From: SVEL01 sp045126215
GTDB taxonomy: Bacteria > Bacillota > Clostridia > Lachnospirales > Lachnospiraceae
Direction of reading: 5' to 3'
DNA: 64,000 nucleotides
Assembly: GCA_045126215.1 (NCBI GenBank)
Contig: JBGVOD010000040.1
Location: 66,385 to 130,384, forward strand
Shown: in pieces, positions 51,940-59,184 of the stretch
How the letters are laid out: the number at the start of each line of letters is the position of its first letter
How positions within the stretch are numbered: the first letter of the stretch is position 1
The notes under the pieces: generated by a model
Told to the model about the DNA's origin: nothing
Database searches by the model: none
The model's input: only the letters and a program-made list of their open reading frames with translations
Translations under genes and position numbers: made by a program

Positions 51940-52249
51940 CCTCCCTCCTTTCTCCATAACTACAAAAGTCACTCCCATATGCAGTTATTTCAAATGCCCT
52001 ATTGCAATTTCCGCTATTGTCTGTTGCTTGTTCCCAATATACACAATCCTTACAATGTACAATTTCTTCCATTGCTTTTCTTTTGCCATCTATAAATCCA
52101 AGTTGGTATTGGCTTCGATCATAAGCCAACGCATAAAGCAATTCGCTTTTGTTTACGCTAATCCCGACTTGCTGAACGGCTTTCATAATTGCACCATCCA
52201 TCTCGGTATGCAGTTCGCCTTGTATTATTTCAATCGGACTCCTATACAT
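51923..52249 (-). CDS. RCxDC / CSYGER-type zinc protein
   Basis: 108 residues from ATG 52249, preceded by GAAAGGAGAGAAG. The N-terminal half is helical (YRSPIEIIQGELHTEMDGAI). The C-terminal half is the family module: IVHCKDCVYW ... NCNRAF ... SDFCSYGERRE. The terminal codons overlap the start of the next gene. Function unknown; a host- or phage-protein adaptor is possible. Confidence 0.62.
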   Translation of the reverse strand: MYRSPIEIIQGELHTEMDGAIMKAVQQVGISVNKSELLYALAYDRSQYQLGFIDGKRKAMEEIVHCKDCVYWEQATDNSGNCNRAFEITAYGSDFCSYGERREDEQIH

Positions 52250-52505
52250 CTTCTCTCCTTTCTCCGTAACTACAGAAGTCATTGCCCAGTGGTGTTTTGC
52301 TTATTCCATAAGGACAAACCGTGCGGTGTAAATATTTACACTCCTTACACCGCACGACCTCATTAAGGTATCCATTCACATCAAGATAGGCAAGAACCAT
52401 ATGAACAGTGTCCAGTGGCGTTGTGATGTTATTCTCAATCTGGTCTTTCATCCATTCCTTGCATCGATTAGCTAATTCATTTCTTTCCTTGAATCTCATT
52501 TTCAT
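52242..52505 (-). CDS. RCxDC / CSYGER-type zinc protein
   Basis: 87 residues if the ATG at 52505 is used; the ATG two codons later (52499) has better spacing to GAGGTG and is an alternative. It has a helical N-terminus (ERNELANRCKEWMKDQIENN), then VVRCKECKYLHRTVCPYG and NDFCSYGERRE. It overlaps both neighbours, as is usual in this array. Confidence 0.6.
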   Translation of the reverse strand: MKMRFKERNELANRCKEWMKDQIENNITTPLDTVHMVLAYLDVNGYLNEVVRCKECKYLHRTVCPYGISKTPLGNDFCSYGERREDV

Positions 52506-52797
52506 CACCTCGCATATAACTCCCACAGTTCGGGCAATAGTGATATTCAGATATTGCCATCTTCTCACATTCAGAGCATTGATACATCACTGTAGTCCCA
52601 TATCCACTTGTACTACCTAACACTGTTCTTATCCACTTCCCCCTACGCTCTGTTGGTGGAATCCTATGTAAATCACTAAGCACTTGTAAATAAGCATCTT
52701 GTAAACCCTGGATAAATTCAACTGATTTCATAGGATTGTGTTTCATGCGATATTCTACCAAGTCAATTGCATCCTGTCTGTTTATTAAGTCACTCAT
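52477..52797 (-). CDS. MSDLI-type zinc-ribbon protein
   Basis: 106 residues. It starts SDLINRQDAIDLVEYRMKHN, an opening shared with 54639 and 55170. The zinc ribbon CSECEK ... YHYCPNCGSYMRG at the end supplies four Cys. The GKWIRTVLGS stretch before it is typical of these small proteins. Its 3' end overlaps the next gene start. Confidence 0.62.
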   Translation of the reverse strand: MSDLINRQDAIDLVEYRMKHNPMKSVEFIQGLQDAYLQVLSDLHRIPPTERRGKWIRTVLGSTSGYGTTVMYQCSECEKMAISEYHYCPNCGSYMRGDENEIQGKK

Positions 52798-52809
52798 TCT
52801 TCTCCTCTT

Positions 52810-52992
52810 TCAACATCCAAAAACATAAAGCATACACTTCTTAACTGCGGAGATTAGTTCCTCACCGTTTACTTTGTACTTCTCTCCGTTAACCTCAAGT
52901 TCTACTTCCCGTCCATCTGCCCAAGCATTATGCACCTTGATTCGTGGCTTCGCTGGATTGGAATAATCATTAATTTCACAAGTCACTTTCAT
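52810..52992 (-). CDS. Hypothetical 60-aa protein
   Basis: 60 residues with a beta-rich text (KVTCEINDYSNPAKPRIKVH; REVELEVNGEKYKVNGEELI). It overlaps the DUF551-like gene by 17 bases. No family recognised. Confidence 0.5.
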   Translation of the reverse strand: MKVTCEINDYSNPAKPRIKVHNAWADGREVELEVNGEKYKVNGEELISAVKKCMLYVFGC

Positions 52993-53419
52993 TCTGCTCT
53001 CCTTTCCATAGCTCCGGCAACGGCATCCAAGCTACAACCGCATCATCATCCCATCCAATTTCTTTGCTGTAAAAAAATCTTTGCCCTGTCCCGCCTCCAA
53101 ATTCGCCATAATCTACTGTGACAAGATAAGTAGTATTCCCTACTTCTGGAAGTTTTTCACTGCACGGAATCCACTTTGTTGCATCTACCTTTCCTCTCTG
53201 ATACGCTCTTTCGTATTCTCCACTCAACGCTATCTCGCGCTTCGCCGCATTGTAACCTTTGGCATATATTTCGTTTGTTGTATCAACCAATTCTTGCTGT
53301 GTCTTAAGTGCTTCGATTGCCATGCAGTAAGCCTCTTTTTGTTTTCTATGTTCTTCCGATGGCTCTGTACTTGTAGAAACGGGTTTTATTAAATATTTAA
53401 TCGCTTCATCCCCTGTCAT
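52976..53419 (-). CDS. DUF551-domain protein
   Basis: 147 residues. The C-terminal ~65 residues are a DUF551 domain: WIPCSEKLPEVGNTTYLVTV, then the closing VVAWMPLPELW. The N-terminal part is helical (AYCMAIEALKTQQELVDTTN), with an EAIKYLIKP opening resembling the MTKDEAI/MTTEEAI family of the array. DUF551 proteins are frequent in Firmicutes phages; their function is not known. Confidence 0.78.
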   Translation of the reverse strand: MTGDEAIKYLIKPVSTSTEPSEEHRKQKEAYCMAIEALKTQQELVDTTNEIYAKGYNAAKREIALSGEYERAYQRGKVDATKWIPCSEKLPEVGNTTYLVTVDYGEFGGGTGQRFFYSKEIGWDDDAVVAWMPLPELWKGEQNESDL

Positions 53420-53640
53420 CTCTTCTCCTTTCTAATGCTTTTTTGTTTTGTCCTCTTGTTCCACGCCTCTATAATTTCATCTATACTTCTATACCCAAAA
53501 ATTCTTGCACCGCATTCATCGCACTCGATTAACAGGCTTTTCCTGTCATAATATAAATATAATTCGGGCTTCCCCCCACAAAACGGGCATGGCTTCATTT
53601 CGTTTTGTTCGTTTGTGGTTATTGTCTTGTTTTTTTTCAT
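53416..53640 (-). CDS. Lar-like restriction alleviation family protein
   Basis: 74 residues. KPCPFCGGKPELYLYYDRKS, then ECDECGARIFGYRSIDEIIE and AWNKR, is the Lar (PF14354-like) pattern: CPFCGG ... C..CG ... A...WN.R. Lar proteins reduce cutting by type I restriction enzymes. It overlaps the DUF551 gene start by 4 bases. Confidence 0.75.
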   Translation of the reverse strand: MKKNKTITTNEQNEMKPCPFCGGKPELYLYYDRKSLLIECDECGARIFGYRSIDEIIEAWNKRTKQKSIRKEKR

Positions 53641-53922
53641 CTATTGCTCCGCTCCTTTCATATCAGCTCCACAGTTGGAACAGTAGTTTGTCATATCCCA
53701 TGAAAGCACTTTGCAATTAGAGCAGAAGTGTCTTATTGGCTCGGATGAATCAACCACTTTCCACTCGCCCCTAACAACAGGCTTCACTTTTGCTATCTTG
53801 CTTACAATCTTTTCAATGCACTCGTCCGTTAACTCAACCAACTGAACTGTTTTGATATGAAATTGGTTAATGTTAGAAGTATCAACGATAAAACTGTCTG
53901 TATACGGGTCATATCTGTCCAT
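53641..53922 (-). CDS. Zinc-ribbon protein of the array
   Basis: 93 residues from ATG 53922, chosen for the GGGAGGGAGAG site just upstream. The N-terminal part includes QLVELTDECIEKIVSKIAKV. The C-terminal zinc ribbon is FCSNCKV ... NYCSNCGADMKG. It abuts the Lar-like gene. Confidence 0.6.
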   Translation of the reverse strand: MDRYDPYTDSFIVDTSNINQFHIKTVQLVELTDECIEKIVSKIAKVKPVVRGEWKVVDSSEPIRHFCSNCKVLSWDMTNYCSNCGADMKGAEQ

Positions 53923-53936
53923 TTTTCTCTCCCTCC

Positions 53937-54128
53937 CTAACAGCATTCTGATGCGTCTATATAGCAATCGTCTGCACTATCATCGCAAACACTACTTCTG
54001 CAATTCAAATCATGTTTATTGATATATTCCCAATATGCTTTTGCAGTATGCTGTTTAGGTAATTCAATGCCTAATTTAAATGCAATGTCTTTGGCGTATC
54101 TAATTTGTTTATCACTTGGTTTTTTCAT
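53937..54128 (-). CDS. Small Cys-rich protein
   Basis: 63 residues from ATG 54128 (AAGGAGAGG before it). KPSDKQIRYAKDIAFKLGIE, then LPKQHTAKAYWEYINKH, looks like a small helical domain with a C-terminal tail rich in Cys and Asp (CRSSVCDDSADDCYIDASEC). Function unknown. Confidence 0.55.
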   Translation of the reverse strand: MKKPSDKQIRYAKDIAFKLGIELPKQHTAKAYWEYINKHDLNCRSSVCDDSADDCYIDASECC

Positions 54129-54372
54129 TCTTCCTCTCCTTCCAAGCACCACATTCTTCTATCATCCTATCATCCCACAGTTCACACTTTCCATCTTCCA
54201 TTGCTCTGTCACAACTTTCACATCCCATCCAATAGTTTTCTTTAGCATCCATTTTTGAGAGTGCTTCGATTGCCATATCGAGTGCTTCTCGCCAATCGTT
54301 AAACCTAAATCCCATTGTTCTGCAATATTGTTTATATCCTCGCAATTCTTGGATTGCTTCTTCTGTAGTCAT
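54112..54372 (-). CDS. MTTEEAI-type small protein with Cys cluster
   Basis: 86 residues. The helical start TTEEAIQELRGYKQYCRTMG, then LDMAIEALSKMDAKENY, is shared with 54431 (MTKDEAI ... IDMAIEALE). The C-terminus has CESCDRAMEDGKCELW ... EECGAW. A relic of another zinc-ribbon gene tail (ADMRGEEE*) overlaps its start. Confidence 0.55.
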   Translation of the reverse strand: MTTEEAIQELRGYKQYCRTMGFRFNDWREALDMAIEALSKMDAKENYWMGCESCDRAMEDGKCELWDDRMIEECGAWKERKNEKTK

Positions 54373-54396
54373 TCTTCCTCACCTCTCATATCAGCT
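54370..54396 (-). pseudogene. Relic of a zinc-ribbon gene 3' end
   Basis: In one minus-strand frame this stretch still reads A-D-M-R-G-E-E-E-stop, the standard tail of the array's zinc-ribbon genes, but the body of that gene is missing. The stretch supplies the ribosome binding site and overlaps the ATG of the next gene. It looks like the scar of a cassette loss. Confidence 0.45.
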
Positions 54397-54430
54397 CTGC
54401 TTTTAAATATTCTTTAATCGCATCCACTTA

Positions 54431-54652
54431 CTATAACCGCCCGTCTTCCTGACTACCTAAATCCTGTCCGTACATAAACTCTTCCATTGTATGTTTTTCT
54501 TCGCCTCTCATATCTGCATACTGAACATTCATACATTCGTTCTCAAGTGCTTCGATTGCCATGTCTATCGCTTCATGCATGTTTTTTAATTCATTGTTTT
54601 GTGAAAAATCCTTTAATACCTCAAGTCGCAGTATCGCTTCATCCTTTGTCAT
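54431..54652 (-). CDS. MTKDEAI-type small protein
   Basis: 73 residues from ATG 54652 (GAAAGGAGAGAAG before it). TKDEAILRLEVLKDFSQNNE, then HEAIDMAIEALENECMNVQY and ADMRGEEKHTME. It is a paralogue of the 54112 gene. The internal ADMRGEE segment is the same as the end of the zinc-ribbon genes, suggesting fusion or frame read-through between cassettes. Confidence 0.55.
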   Translation of the reverse strand: MTKDEAILRLEVLKDFSQNNELKNMHEAIDMAIEALENECMNVQYADMRGEEKHTMEEFMYGQDLGSQEDGRL

Positions 54653-54938
54653 CTTCTCTCCTTTCTCCGTAACTGCAATAGTCATCTAATCCCCAAACAT
54701 CATTCATCTTTTCGCAATACACGCATTCAATGAAACCGATTGGGTCAAAACCTTCTTCCCCATATCTACAATCTCGACATCTCACAACCTCAACCACATC
54801 GGCTGCGGATGGCAACTCCTCAATTGCACTCATACACTTTTTTGCAACACTATATACATTTCGGTTTCTTAAACTCGCACTTTTCACAATTGGAATTAAA
54901 ACATCAATTGCCTGTTCTCGACTTATTAAATCACTCAT
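54639..54938 (-). CDS. MSDLI + CSYGER-type zinc protein
   Basis: 99 residues. The start SDLISREQAIDVLIPIVKSA is like the 52477 and 55170 genes. The middle is ELPSAADVVEVVRCRDCRYG, and the end is DDYCSYGERRED. It thus joins the head of one subfamily to the tail of another. It overlaps the next gene by 14 bases. Confidence 0.62.
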   Translation of the reverse strand: MSDLISREQAIDVLIPIVKSASLRNRNVYSVAKKCMSAIEELPSAADVVEVVRCRDCRYGEEGFDPIGFIECVYCEKMNDVWGLDDYCSYGERREDDKG

Positions 54939-55177
54939 TCTTCCTCTCCTCTCATGTCCGCGCCGCAGTTCGGACAGTAGTCGAACAACTGCTGTCCATA
55001 ATCCGTGTCAAAGTATGCTTCTCCGTAGCAGACGGAACAGTATTTATCTCCGTGCAGATATACATATGGATGTCTTTCTCGTTCCTCTTTCCGCAAAATA
55101 TGGTCTCCAGAATGTACTCCTACCCAATGATAGTTTCCTGCTGTGTTATAGTATTGGTTGTATACTTGTTCAATCAT
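54935..55177 (-). CDS. Zinc-ribbon protein of the array
   Basis: 80 residues. An unusual N-terminus (IEQVYNQYYNTAGNYHWVGV) leads to CSVC ... FDYCPNCGADMRGEEE. The terminal ADMRGEEE codons overlap the ATG of the next gene by 4 bases. Confidence 0.58.
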   Translation of the reverse strand: MIEQVYNQYYNTAGNYHWVGVHSGDHILRKEERERHPYVYLHGDKYCSVCYGEAYFDTDYGQQLFDYCPNCGADMRGEEE

Positions 55178-55466
55178 TATTGTCCCTCATATCTGCACCA
55201 CAATTAGGACAGTAGTTTGTTGGTGTAATATCATCTACAAATCTTATATAACCGCAATTTGAACATTTCCATATTCCATCTTGTGGTGAATCTTCGTCAT
55301 ACAATACAACCCACTCCCCACGATTACACTCTGCTGATGGCAACTCCATAATAATGCGTATTGCGGAACGATTTTCTTGTCCGCCTTCCACTGAATCTAT
55401 ACGACTTTTCAGATTGGCTTCTGTTAGTGCATAAACCATATCCTGTCTTCTTATTAAGTCGCTCAT
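55170..55466 (-). CDS. MSDLI-type zinc-ribbon protein
   Basis: 98 residues from ATG 55466, chosen by homology of SDLIRRQDMVYALTEANL to the other MSDLI proteins. The middle is MELPSAECNRGEWVVLYDED, and the end is a zinc ribbon CSNCGY ... NYCPNCGADMRDN. It overlaps the next gene by 8 bases. Confidence 0.6.
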   Translation of the reverse strand: MSDLIRRQDMVYALTEANLKSRIDSVEGGQENRSAIRIIMELPSAECNRGEWVVLYDEDSPQDGIWKCSNCGYIRFVDDITPTNYCPNCGADMRDNND

Positions 55467-55705
55467 TCCTCTATCCTTTCTCCGTCTGCACAAAAATAAT
55501 CATCACTATGAAAACAAATCATTTGCCGTGTACAATCCTTACACCGCACGACCTCAACAACATCAGCTGTAGGAAATTCTACAAGTATATCCATCGCATG
55601 ATGTACGAGGATATGTTCTGCTCCATATTGTTCTCGCAAAATAAGATACTTTCGTTCCTCTTCCAATCGTTTTTCAAACGCACCTACATTAATATATCTG
55701 CTCAT
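55463..55705 (-). CDS. MSRYI + RCKDC-type zinc protein
   Basis: 80 residues from ATG 55705. It starts SRYINVGAFEKRLEEERKYL like the 51679 gene, then has EFPTADVVEVVRCKDCTRQM and DDYFCADGERIEE, a diverged form of the CSYGER tail. It overlaps both neighbours by 4 bases. Confidence 0.58.
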   Translation of the reverse strand: MSRYINVGAFEKRLEEERKYLILREQYGAEHILVHHAMDILVEFPTADVVEVVRCKDCTRQMICFHSDDYFCADGERIEE

Positions 55706-55887
55706 AATATCCCTTCCTCTCCACAAGCTTTCTCTATCATGTCTATCACTTTTATCCGTTCTGCAACCCAATGTATGTTGTCAACTTCAGGGTCATCTCT
55801 AATCATCTGAAATATGTAAAACTCAAACATGGTAGCCATATCAAGAGCAAGATCTTTTTCCATCGTTAATGTTATTTTTTCAGTCAT
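55702..55887 (-). CDS. Hypothetical small acidic protein
   Basis: 61 residues from ATG 55887, which has GAAAGGAGAAAAG before it. It is mostly one or two helices (LTMEKDLALDMATMFEFYIF; VAERIKVIDMIEKACGEEGI). No Cys cluster. It may be a helical partner of the zinc proteins; function unknown. Confidence 0.5.
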   Translation of the reverse strand: MTEKITLTMEKDLALDMATMFEFYIFQMIRDDPEVDNIHWVAERIKVIDMIEKACGEEGIL

Positions 55888-56044
55888 CTTTTCTCCTTTC
55901 CCATTTTGGACACATGATATGAAGTGTAACTTCTGTCTTTTGCTCTGCCCATTTACACATCCGCATTGGAGATATTTGATACTGACAGTTTTGGCAGCCT
56001 TTGTATCCATGCTTCTTATGAAGTTTTGTTATCCAATCACTCAT
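55880..56044 (-). CDS. Small Cys-rich protein
   Basis: 54 residues from ATG 56044 (MSDWITKLHKKHGYKG). CQNCQYQISPMRMCKW ... CPKWERRKDD supplies four Cys. Its last codons carry the ribosome binding site of the next gene, as is usual here. Confidence 0.52.
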   Translation of the reverse strand: MSDWITKLHKKHGYKGCQNCQYQISPMRMCKWAEQKTEVTLHIMCPKWERRKDD

Positions 56045-56453
56045 CCTCATCCTCTCTTTCATTCATCTTTGCTCCGCAGTTTGGACAGTAACTTCCACTG
56101 TCAGCACTTTCAAATCCGCACTCGGAACATTTTGGCTTTGTAAACATCGCTTCGATTGCATCACTGGGGTTAAATATCCACTCTCCATGCTTTGTTTCTT
56201 TTAAGCCGTATTGATCGAGTCGGATTCTTATATCGGTTATATCCGTGAATACATGATTGAGTTTAAAGACGATATATCTCTTCCCGTCCGAATCCTCAAA
56301 GTAGGCAGAGCATTTTTCTGCTTCGACAGTAGCTTCTTTTCTTTCCATTAAATCGGTAAGATATTCAATAGCTGATTCTATATTTTTTGAGCCTTCTACT
56401 GTTGATAGCCACGCAGTATTTTTAAGAATATAAATGGCTTTTTCTTTAGTCAT
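56037..56453 (-). CDS. MTKEKAI-type zinc-ribbon protein
   Basis: 138 residues from ATG 56453 (GAAAGGAAAGCAG before it); an in-frame extension further upstream lacks a site and overlaps another gene. TKEKAIYILKNTAWLSTVEG opens it, and CSECGFESADSGSYCPNCGA (the zinc ribbon) ends it. The middle has beta text (CSAYFEDSDGKRYIVFKLNH). Confidence 0.6.
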   Translation of the reverse strand: MTKEKAIYILKNTAWLSTVEGSKNIESAIEYLTDLMERKEATVEAEKCSAYFEDSDGKRYIVFKLNHVFTDITDIRIRLDQYGLKETKHGEWIFNPSDAIEAMFTKPKCSECGFESADSGSYCPNCGAKMNEREDEDE

Positions 56454-56871
56454 CTGCTTTCCTTTCTCGCATATCCGCACCGCAATTTGGGCAATAGTTG
56501 AAAAGGTATTCAATGTGGATTCCGCAGGAAGGACACTGGTAGATTGTTCTTTTAGGGCTAATAGCAAGTGCTTCTTTCCTTTCTCCATAACAGCAAAACG
56601 CATTTGGTTTTGCCCACATGCCGCCACTTTCGTGTTTACATCTGTTGGCATCGTCATGGTTATCCCAATACTTACAATCCCTACACCGCACGACTTCGAC
56701 TATATCGGTTGTAAGAGGGCAATCCGAAGGTTTATCACTAATATGATTAGATGTTGGCATTTTAAAATATATGCAATAATCACTAACCAAACAACCCTCA
56801 CATTTATTTGGCATCATCATAAAAGGAATATATACACCCATCTCCTTGTCCGTATCGATATGTCTGTTCAT
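56446..56871 (-). CDS. Double-module zinc protein of the array
   Basis: 141 residues with three Cys groups: CEGCLVSDYC near 25, VVRCRDCKYWDNHDDANRCK, then FCCYGERKE, then a zinc ribbon CPSCGIHIEYLFNYCPNCGA, then DMRERKADD. It contains both the RCxDC/CSYGER and the ribbon modules, so it reads as two array cassettes fused into one gene. Confidence 0.62.
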   Translation of the reverse strand: MNRHIDTDKEMGVYIPFMMMPNKCEGCLVSDYCIYFKMPTSNHISDKPSDCPLTTDIVEVVRCRDCKYWDNHDDANRCKHESGGMWAKPNAFCCYGERKEALAISPKRTIYQCPSCGIHIEYLFNYCPNCGADMRERKADD

Positions 56872-56972
56872 TCCTCTTCCTCACTTTCTTCTGCATAACT
56901 GCATAAGTCACAATCACCTGTGCAGATTCGACCATCACATTCTTCTGTCCATGCCCATAAACTTACGCTCAT
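56868..56972 (-). CDS. Tiny Cys-rich acidic protein (34 aa)
   Basis: 34 residues: SVSLWAWTEECDGRICTGDC, then DLCSYAEESEEEE. GGGGAGG lies seven bases before the ATG, and the stop overlaps the next start as ATGA. The CSYAEE tail is a short version of the CSYGERRE motif of the array. Confidence 0.5.
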   Translation of the reverse strand: MSVSLWAWTEECDGRICTGDCDLCSYAEESEEEE

Positions 56973-56983
56973 TTGTACCTCCC

Positions 56984-57352
56984 CTACAGTGTTGCAAATA
57001 AATACTTCATAACACCGGAATTTATCTTTACAGGTGTATAATTAGTCCAATACTTATCCGTATCTTTAATTTCACCTTCAACTACTCTGAAGTTCTTATT
57101 CTTTCCCTTCCAATACCTAAGGGATTCTTTTGCCTCCCAGCAGAAATCCTTATAGGCAGATTTACCTACACTTCCGAACCAATAACCTTCCGGGTGATCC
57201 TCCATCTTTTTTACATAGGATTTTACCCATTCTTCGCAGGTGCTTTGCAGCTTAACATCTTCTGCTGCATCTCTCATGTTAATGATGTCCTGGAGAGATT
57301 CAGACATTTCTTCTTTTGTTATAAACCTTTCTAAAATCCAGACCTTTTTCAT
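56984..57352 (-). CDS. Hypothetical 122-aa protein, first gene after promoter
   Basis: 122 residues. KKVWILERFITKEEMSESLQ, then CEEWVKSYVKKMEDHPEGYW, then FRVVEGEIKDTDKYWTNYTP. It is the first gene of the leftward operon that starts at the promoter 57384-57412. Its position ahead of the zinc-protein array suggests early expression. No family recognised. Confidence 0.55.
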   Translation of the reverse strand: MKKVWILERFITKEEMSESLQDIINMRDAAEDVKLQSTCEEWVKSYVKKMEDHPEGYWFGSVGKSAYKDFCWEAKESLRYWKGKNKNFRVVEGEIKDTDKYWTNYTPVKINSGVMKYLFATL

Positions 57353-57383
57353 TTTCTGCTTCTCCTTTCATATTTATATTATT

Positions 57384-57412
57384 ATTATATGATGACAATT
57401 AAAAAAAGTCAA
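57384..57412 (-). promoter_or_regulatory. Sigma-70/A-type promoter TTGACT-17-TATAAT
   Basis: -35 TTGACT (57412-57407), 17-base spacer, -10 TATAAT (57389-57384) on the minus strand. This is the best promoter match in the window. The -35 box is the 3' arm of the terminator hairpin of the upstream gene. Confidence 0.75.
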
Positions 57413-57430
57413 CTAATTTCTTAGTTGACT
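57400..57430 (-). terminator. Rho-independent terminator
   Basis: Perfect 10-bp stem AGTCAACTAA / TTAGTTGACT with a GAAA loop, followed by TTTTTT on the minus strand. It ends the transcript of the 57460-57801 gene. Confidence 0.85.
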
Positions 57431-57459
57431 TTGTTGACTTTTATTTAGTAATATTAGCT

Positions 57460-57801
57460 TTAGATAGCTTCATGTAAATGTTCTTCTTTATAGTAATCCT
57501 CAAGTGAAAAATTTAATCGTTGTATCTTTTTCAAATCAGAGACTTTATAATTCTTTTTTCCATTTCTATTGTTTGTTGTTGCGAGCCTGCTTGTTCGAGC
57601 GTAGTTGCTTACAGGTCCTTTTGACTTATTTATCTTTGTATTTGTCTTTGCTGTACATAATGCACAAGAACAGTGGATTTTGTTTTTTGAGTATTGATGA
57701 AGGTTATCATAGTATTCCTGGCCATATTCATGAATGCAGATATTTCTTTTTCTTATTGCTTTTTTCCAATCATTGTGTCTTTTTACCGCTAAATCTTTCA
57801 T
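57460..57801 (-). CDS. Small basic Cys-containing phage protein
   Basis: 113 residues from ATG 57801. KDLAVKRHNDWKKAIRKRNI, then YYDNLHQYSKNKIHCSCALC, is the pattern of a widespread short phage protein (H-N-x-x-K-A...D-N-L-H-x-Y-S-K-x-K-I-H-C-S-C). The CSCALC cluster may bind zinc. A strong terminator follows. Function unknown. Confidence 0.62.
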   Translation of the reverse strand: MKDLAVKRHNDWKKAIRKRNICIHEYGQEYYDNLHQYSKNKIHCSCALCTAKTNTKINKSKGPVSNYARTSRLATTNNRNGKKNYKVSDLKKIQRLNFSLEDYYKEEHLHEAI

Positions 57802-57862
57802 AATAATCACTCCTAATGCTTCTAATAATTTTAACCTTCTCCAACCATTAATAAGATTAGTA

Positions 57863-58459
57863 TTAATTTTCTAATTTAAACTCTTTCAATGTTATATAAT
57901 TATTTTTTACTTTCCCATATTGCAACTCTATTGTTTTTATAATTTCATCTATAGAAACTGGCATATAATCATGAGAATCTACTCCTACGTGATACATATA
58001 AGGAACACTATCATTAAATAAATTTGTTTTTTGATGTGTATGTCCATATAAATTTAATGTTAATTGTTTTAAATGTTCTTTACTTAAATTTCCTGTAAAA
58101 CAAGGAAAATGACTAAGAAAGAAATGATAATTATTATATTTAAAATATAAAGCATTTTCAATTTCAACAACATTGGGACATTCTTTATACATTTCTATTC
58201 TATTATCAGTATCATGATTACCTCTTATAATATGTAAACTTCCATTTAAAGATGAAATTAATTTTTTATTCTTTTCCAAGTCTTTTCCTAAACATAAATC
58301 TCCAAGAATATACATATCATCTTCTGAAGAAATAATACTATTAAAATTTGATAGAATTGCAATATTCATTTCTTCAATAGTATTGAATCCTCTAGGTTTA
58401 TATATGAATTCTTTATCATGATTAAAATGAAAATCACTTGTTAACCATATATTTCCCAT
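57863..58459 (-). CDS. Metallophosphoesterase (first of a tandem pair)
   Basis: 198 residues. All calcineurin-like phosphoesterase motifs are visible: DFHFNH (motif I), GDLCLG (motif II), RGNHDTD (motif III), LSHFPC and YGHTHQK (motifs IV-V). These bind two metal ions and cut phosphoesters. It lies 2 bases from a second, different phosphoesterase. Possible roles are nucleotide or RNA end trimming. Confidence 0.88.
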   Translation of the reverse strand: MGNIWLTSDFHFNHDKEFIYKPRGFNTIEEMNIAILSNFNSIISSEDDMYILGDLCLGKDLEKNKKLISSLNGSLHIIRGNHDTDNRIEMYKECPNVVEIENALYFKYNNYHFFLSHFPCFTGNLSKEHLKQLTLNLYGHTHQKTNLFNDSVPYMYHVGVDSHDYMPVSIDEIIKTIELQYGKVKNNYITLKEFKLEN

Positions 58460-58461
58460 TT

Positions 58462-59010
58462 TTAGCCACCTACCCTTCTTTTGGTAGCTTTATCAATAGT
58501 TTGTCTATGAATTGAATTAATTTGAGTTAATACTCCTGTTTTAATAGCTTTTCCAAGATTTAAAGGTTTATAATCAACTACATTAGATGCCATATTTGTA
58601 TGATATTTATCTTGACTATCTTCATTATGATTATGTCCATGAATGTTCCAAGCCCAGTTAATATCTAATAGTTCATGGGATAAAATTATTTTTTCAGCTA
58701 TTACGAGTGGTCCAGAATAAATTTCATTAAAATAAGGTTTAAATTTTTCAATTGACTGGTCATGATTCCCCATAATTAAAACTTTATAACATTTTAATTG
58801 ATTTAAATATTCTGGATTTCCAACATCACCTAAATGAATTAACGTATCATTTTTATGACAATATTTTTTAAGTACATCTATTTGGTTTTGTTCCGATATA
58901 TCATACCTCATAAACTCTCTGTCTGTATCATCAAAATGGGTGTCTGATATAATATATACAGAACCTTTTTCACTCCAATGTTGAAAAATTGGGTATAATG
59001 TTTTTATCAT
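58462..59010 (-). CDS. Metallophosphoesterase (second of a tandem pair)
   Basis: 182 residues. The motifs are SDTHFDD, GDVGNPE, MGNHDQS, LSHELLD and HGHNHNED. It is less than half identical by eye to its neighbour and ends with a basic tail (KATKRRVGG). Its start overlaps the preceding tiny gene (ATGA). The pair probably act on related substrates in early infection. Confidence 0.88.
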   Translation of the reverse strand: MIKTLYPIFQHWSEKGSVYIISDTHFDDTDREFMRYDISEQNQIDVLKKYCHKNDTLIHLGDVGNPEYLNQLKCYKVLIMGNHDQSIEKFKPYFNEIYSGPLVIAEKIILSHELLDINWAWNIHGHNHNEDSQDKYHTNMASNVVDYKPLNLGKAIKTGVLTQINSIHRQTIDKATKRRVGG

Positions 59011-59183
59011 TTATTATTACCGCCTACTACATGTACGATTTTATATCCATCTTTTTCTAATTCATCTAAAAACTTTTCTAATTCTTTTTTATTGAATTTT
59101 GGTTCTACATAAACTGTTTCCCATCGTTCACTATATTCAGCAACTTTTCCTTTTCTGTCTTTTCTTGTAATTTTTTTATCCAT
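59007..59183 (-). CDS. Hypothetical 58-aa basic protein
   Basis: 58 residues from ATG 59183: DKKITRKDRKGKVAEYSERW, then ETVYVEPKFNKKELEKFLDE and GYKIVHVVGG. The stop overlaps the phosphoesterase start as ATGA, which supports its being translated. It appears to be a small alpha-beta fold. Function unknown. Confidence 0.6.
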   Translation of the reverse strand: MDKKITRKDRKGKVAEYSERWETVYVEPKFNKKELEKFLDELEKDGYKIVHVVGGNNK

Positions 59184-59184
59184 T

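Noticed and set aside
54730..55215. Two overlapping plus-strand frames of about 155-161 codons
   Set aside because: They are antisense to the zinc-protein array, whose minus-strand genes have start sites, overlaps and conserved Cys motifs. The open frames follow from codon bias.
51679..56972. CRISPR-like repeats in the zinc-protein region
   Set aside because: The repeated bases are coding (CSYGERRE and ADMRGEE tails with a ribosome binding site), differ in spacing, and have no spacer-repeat pattern. No CRISPR array is visible anywhere in the window.
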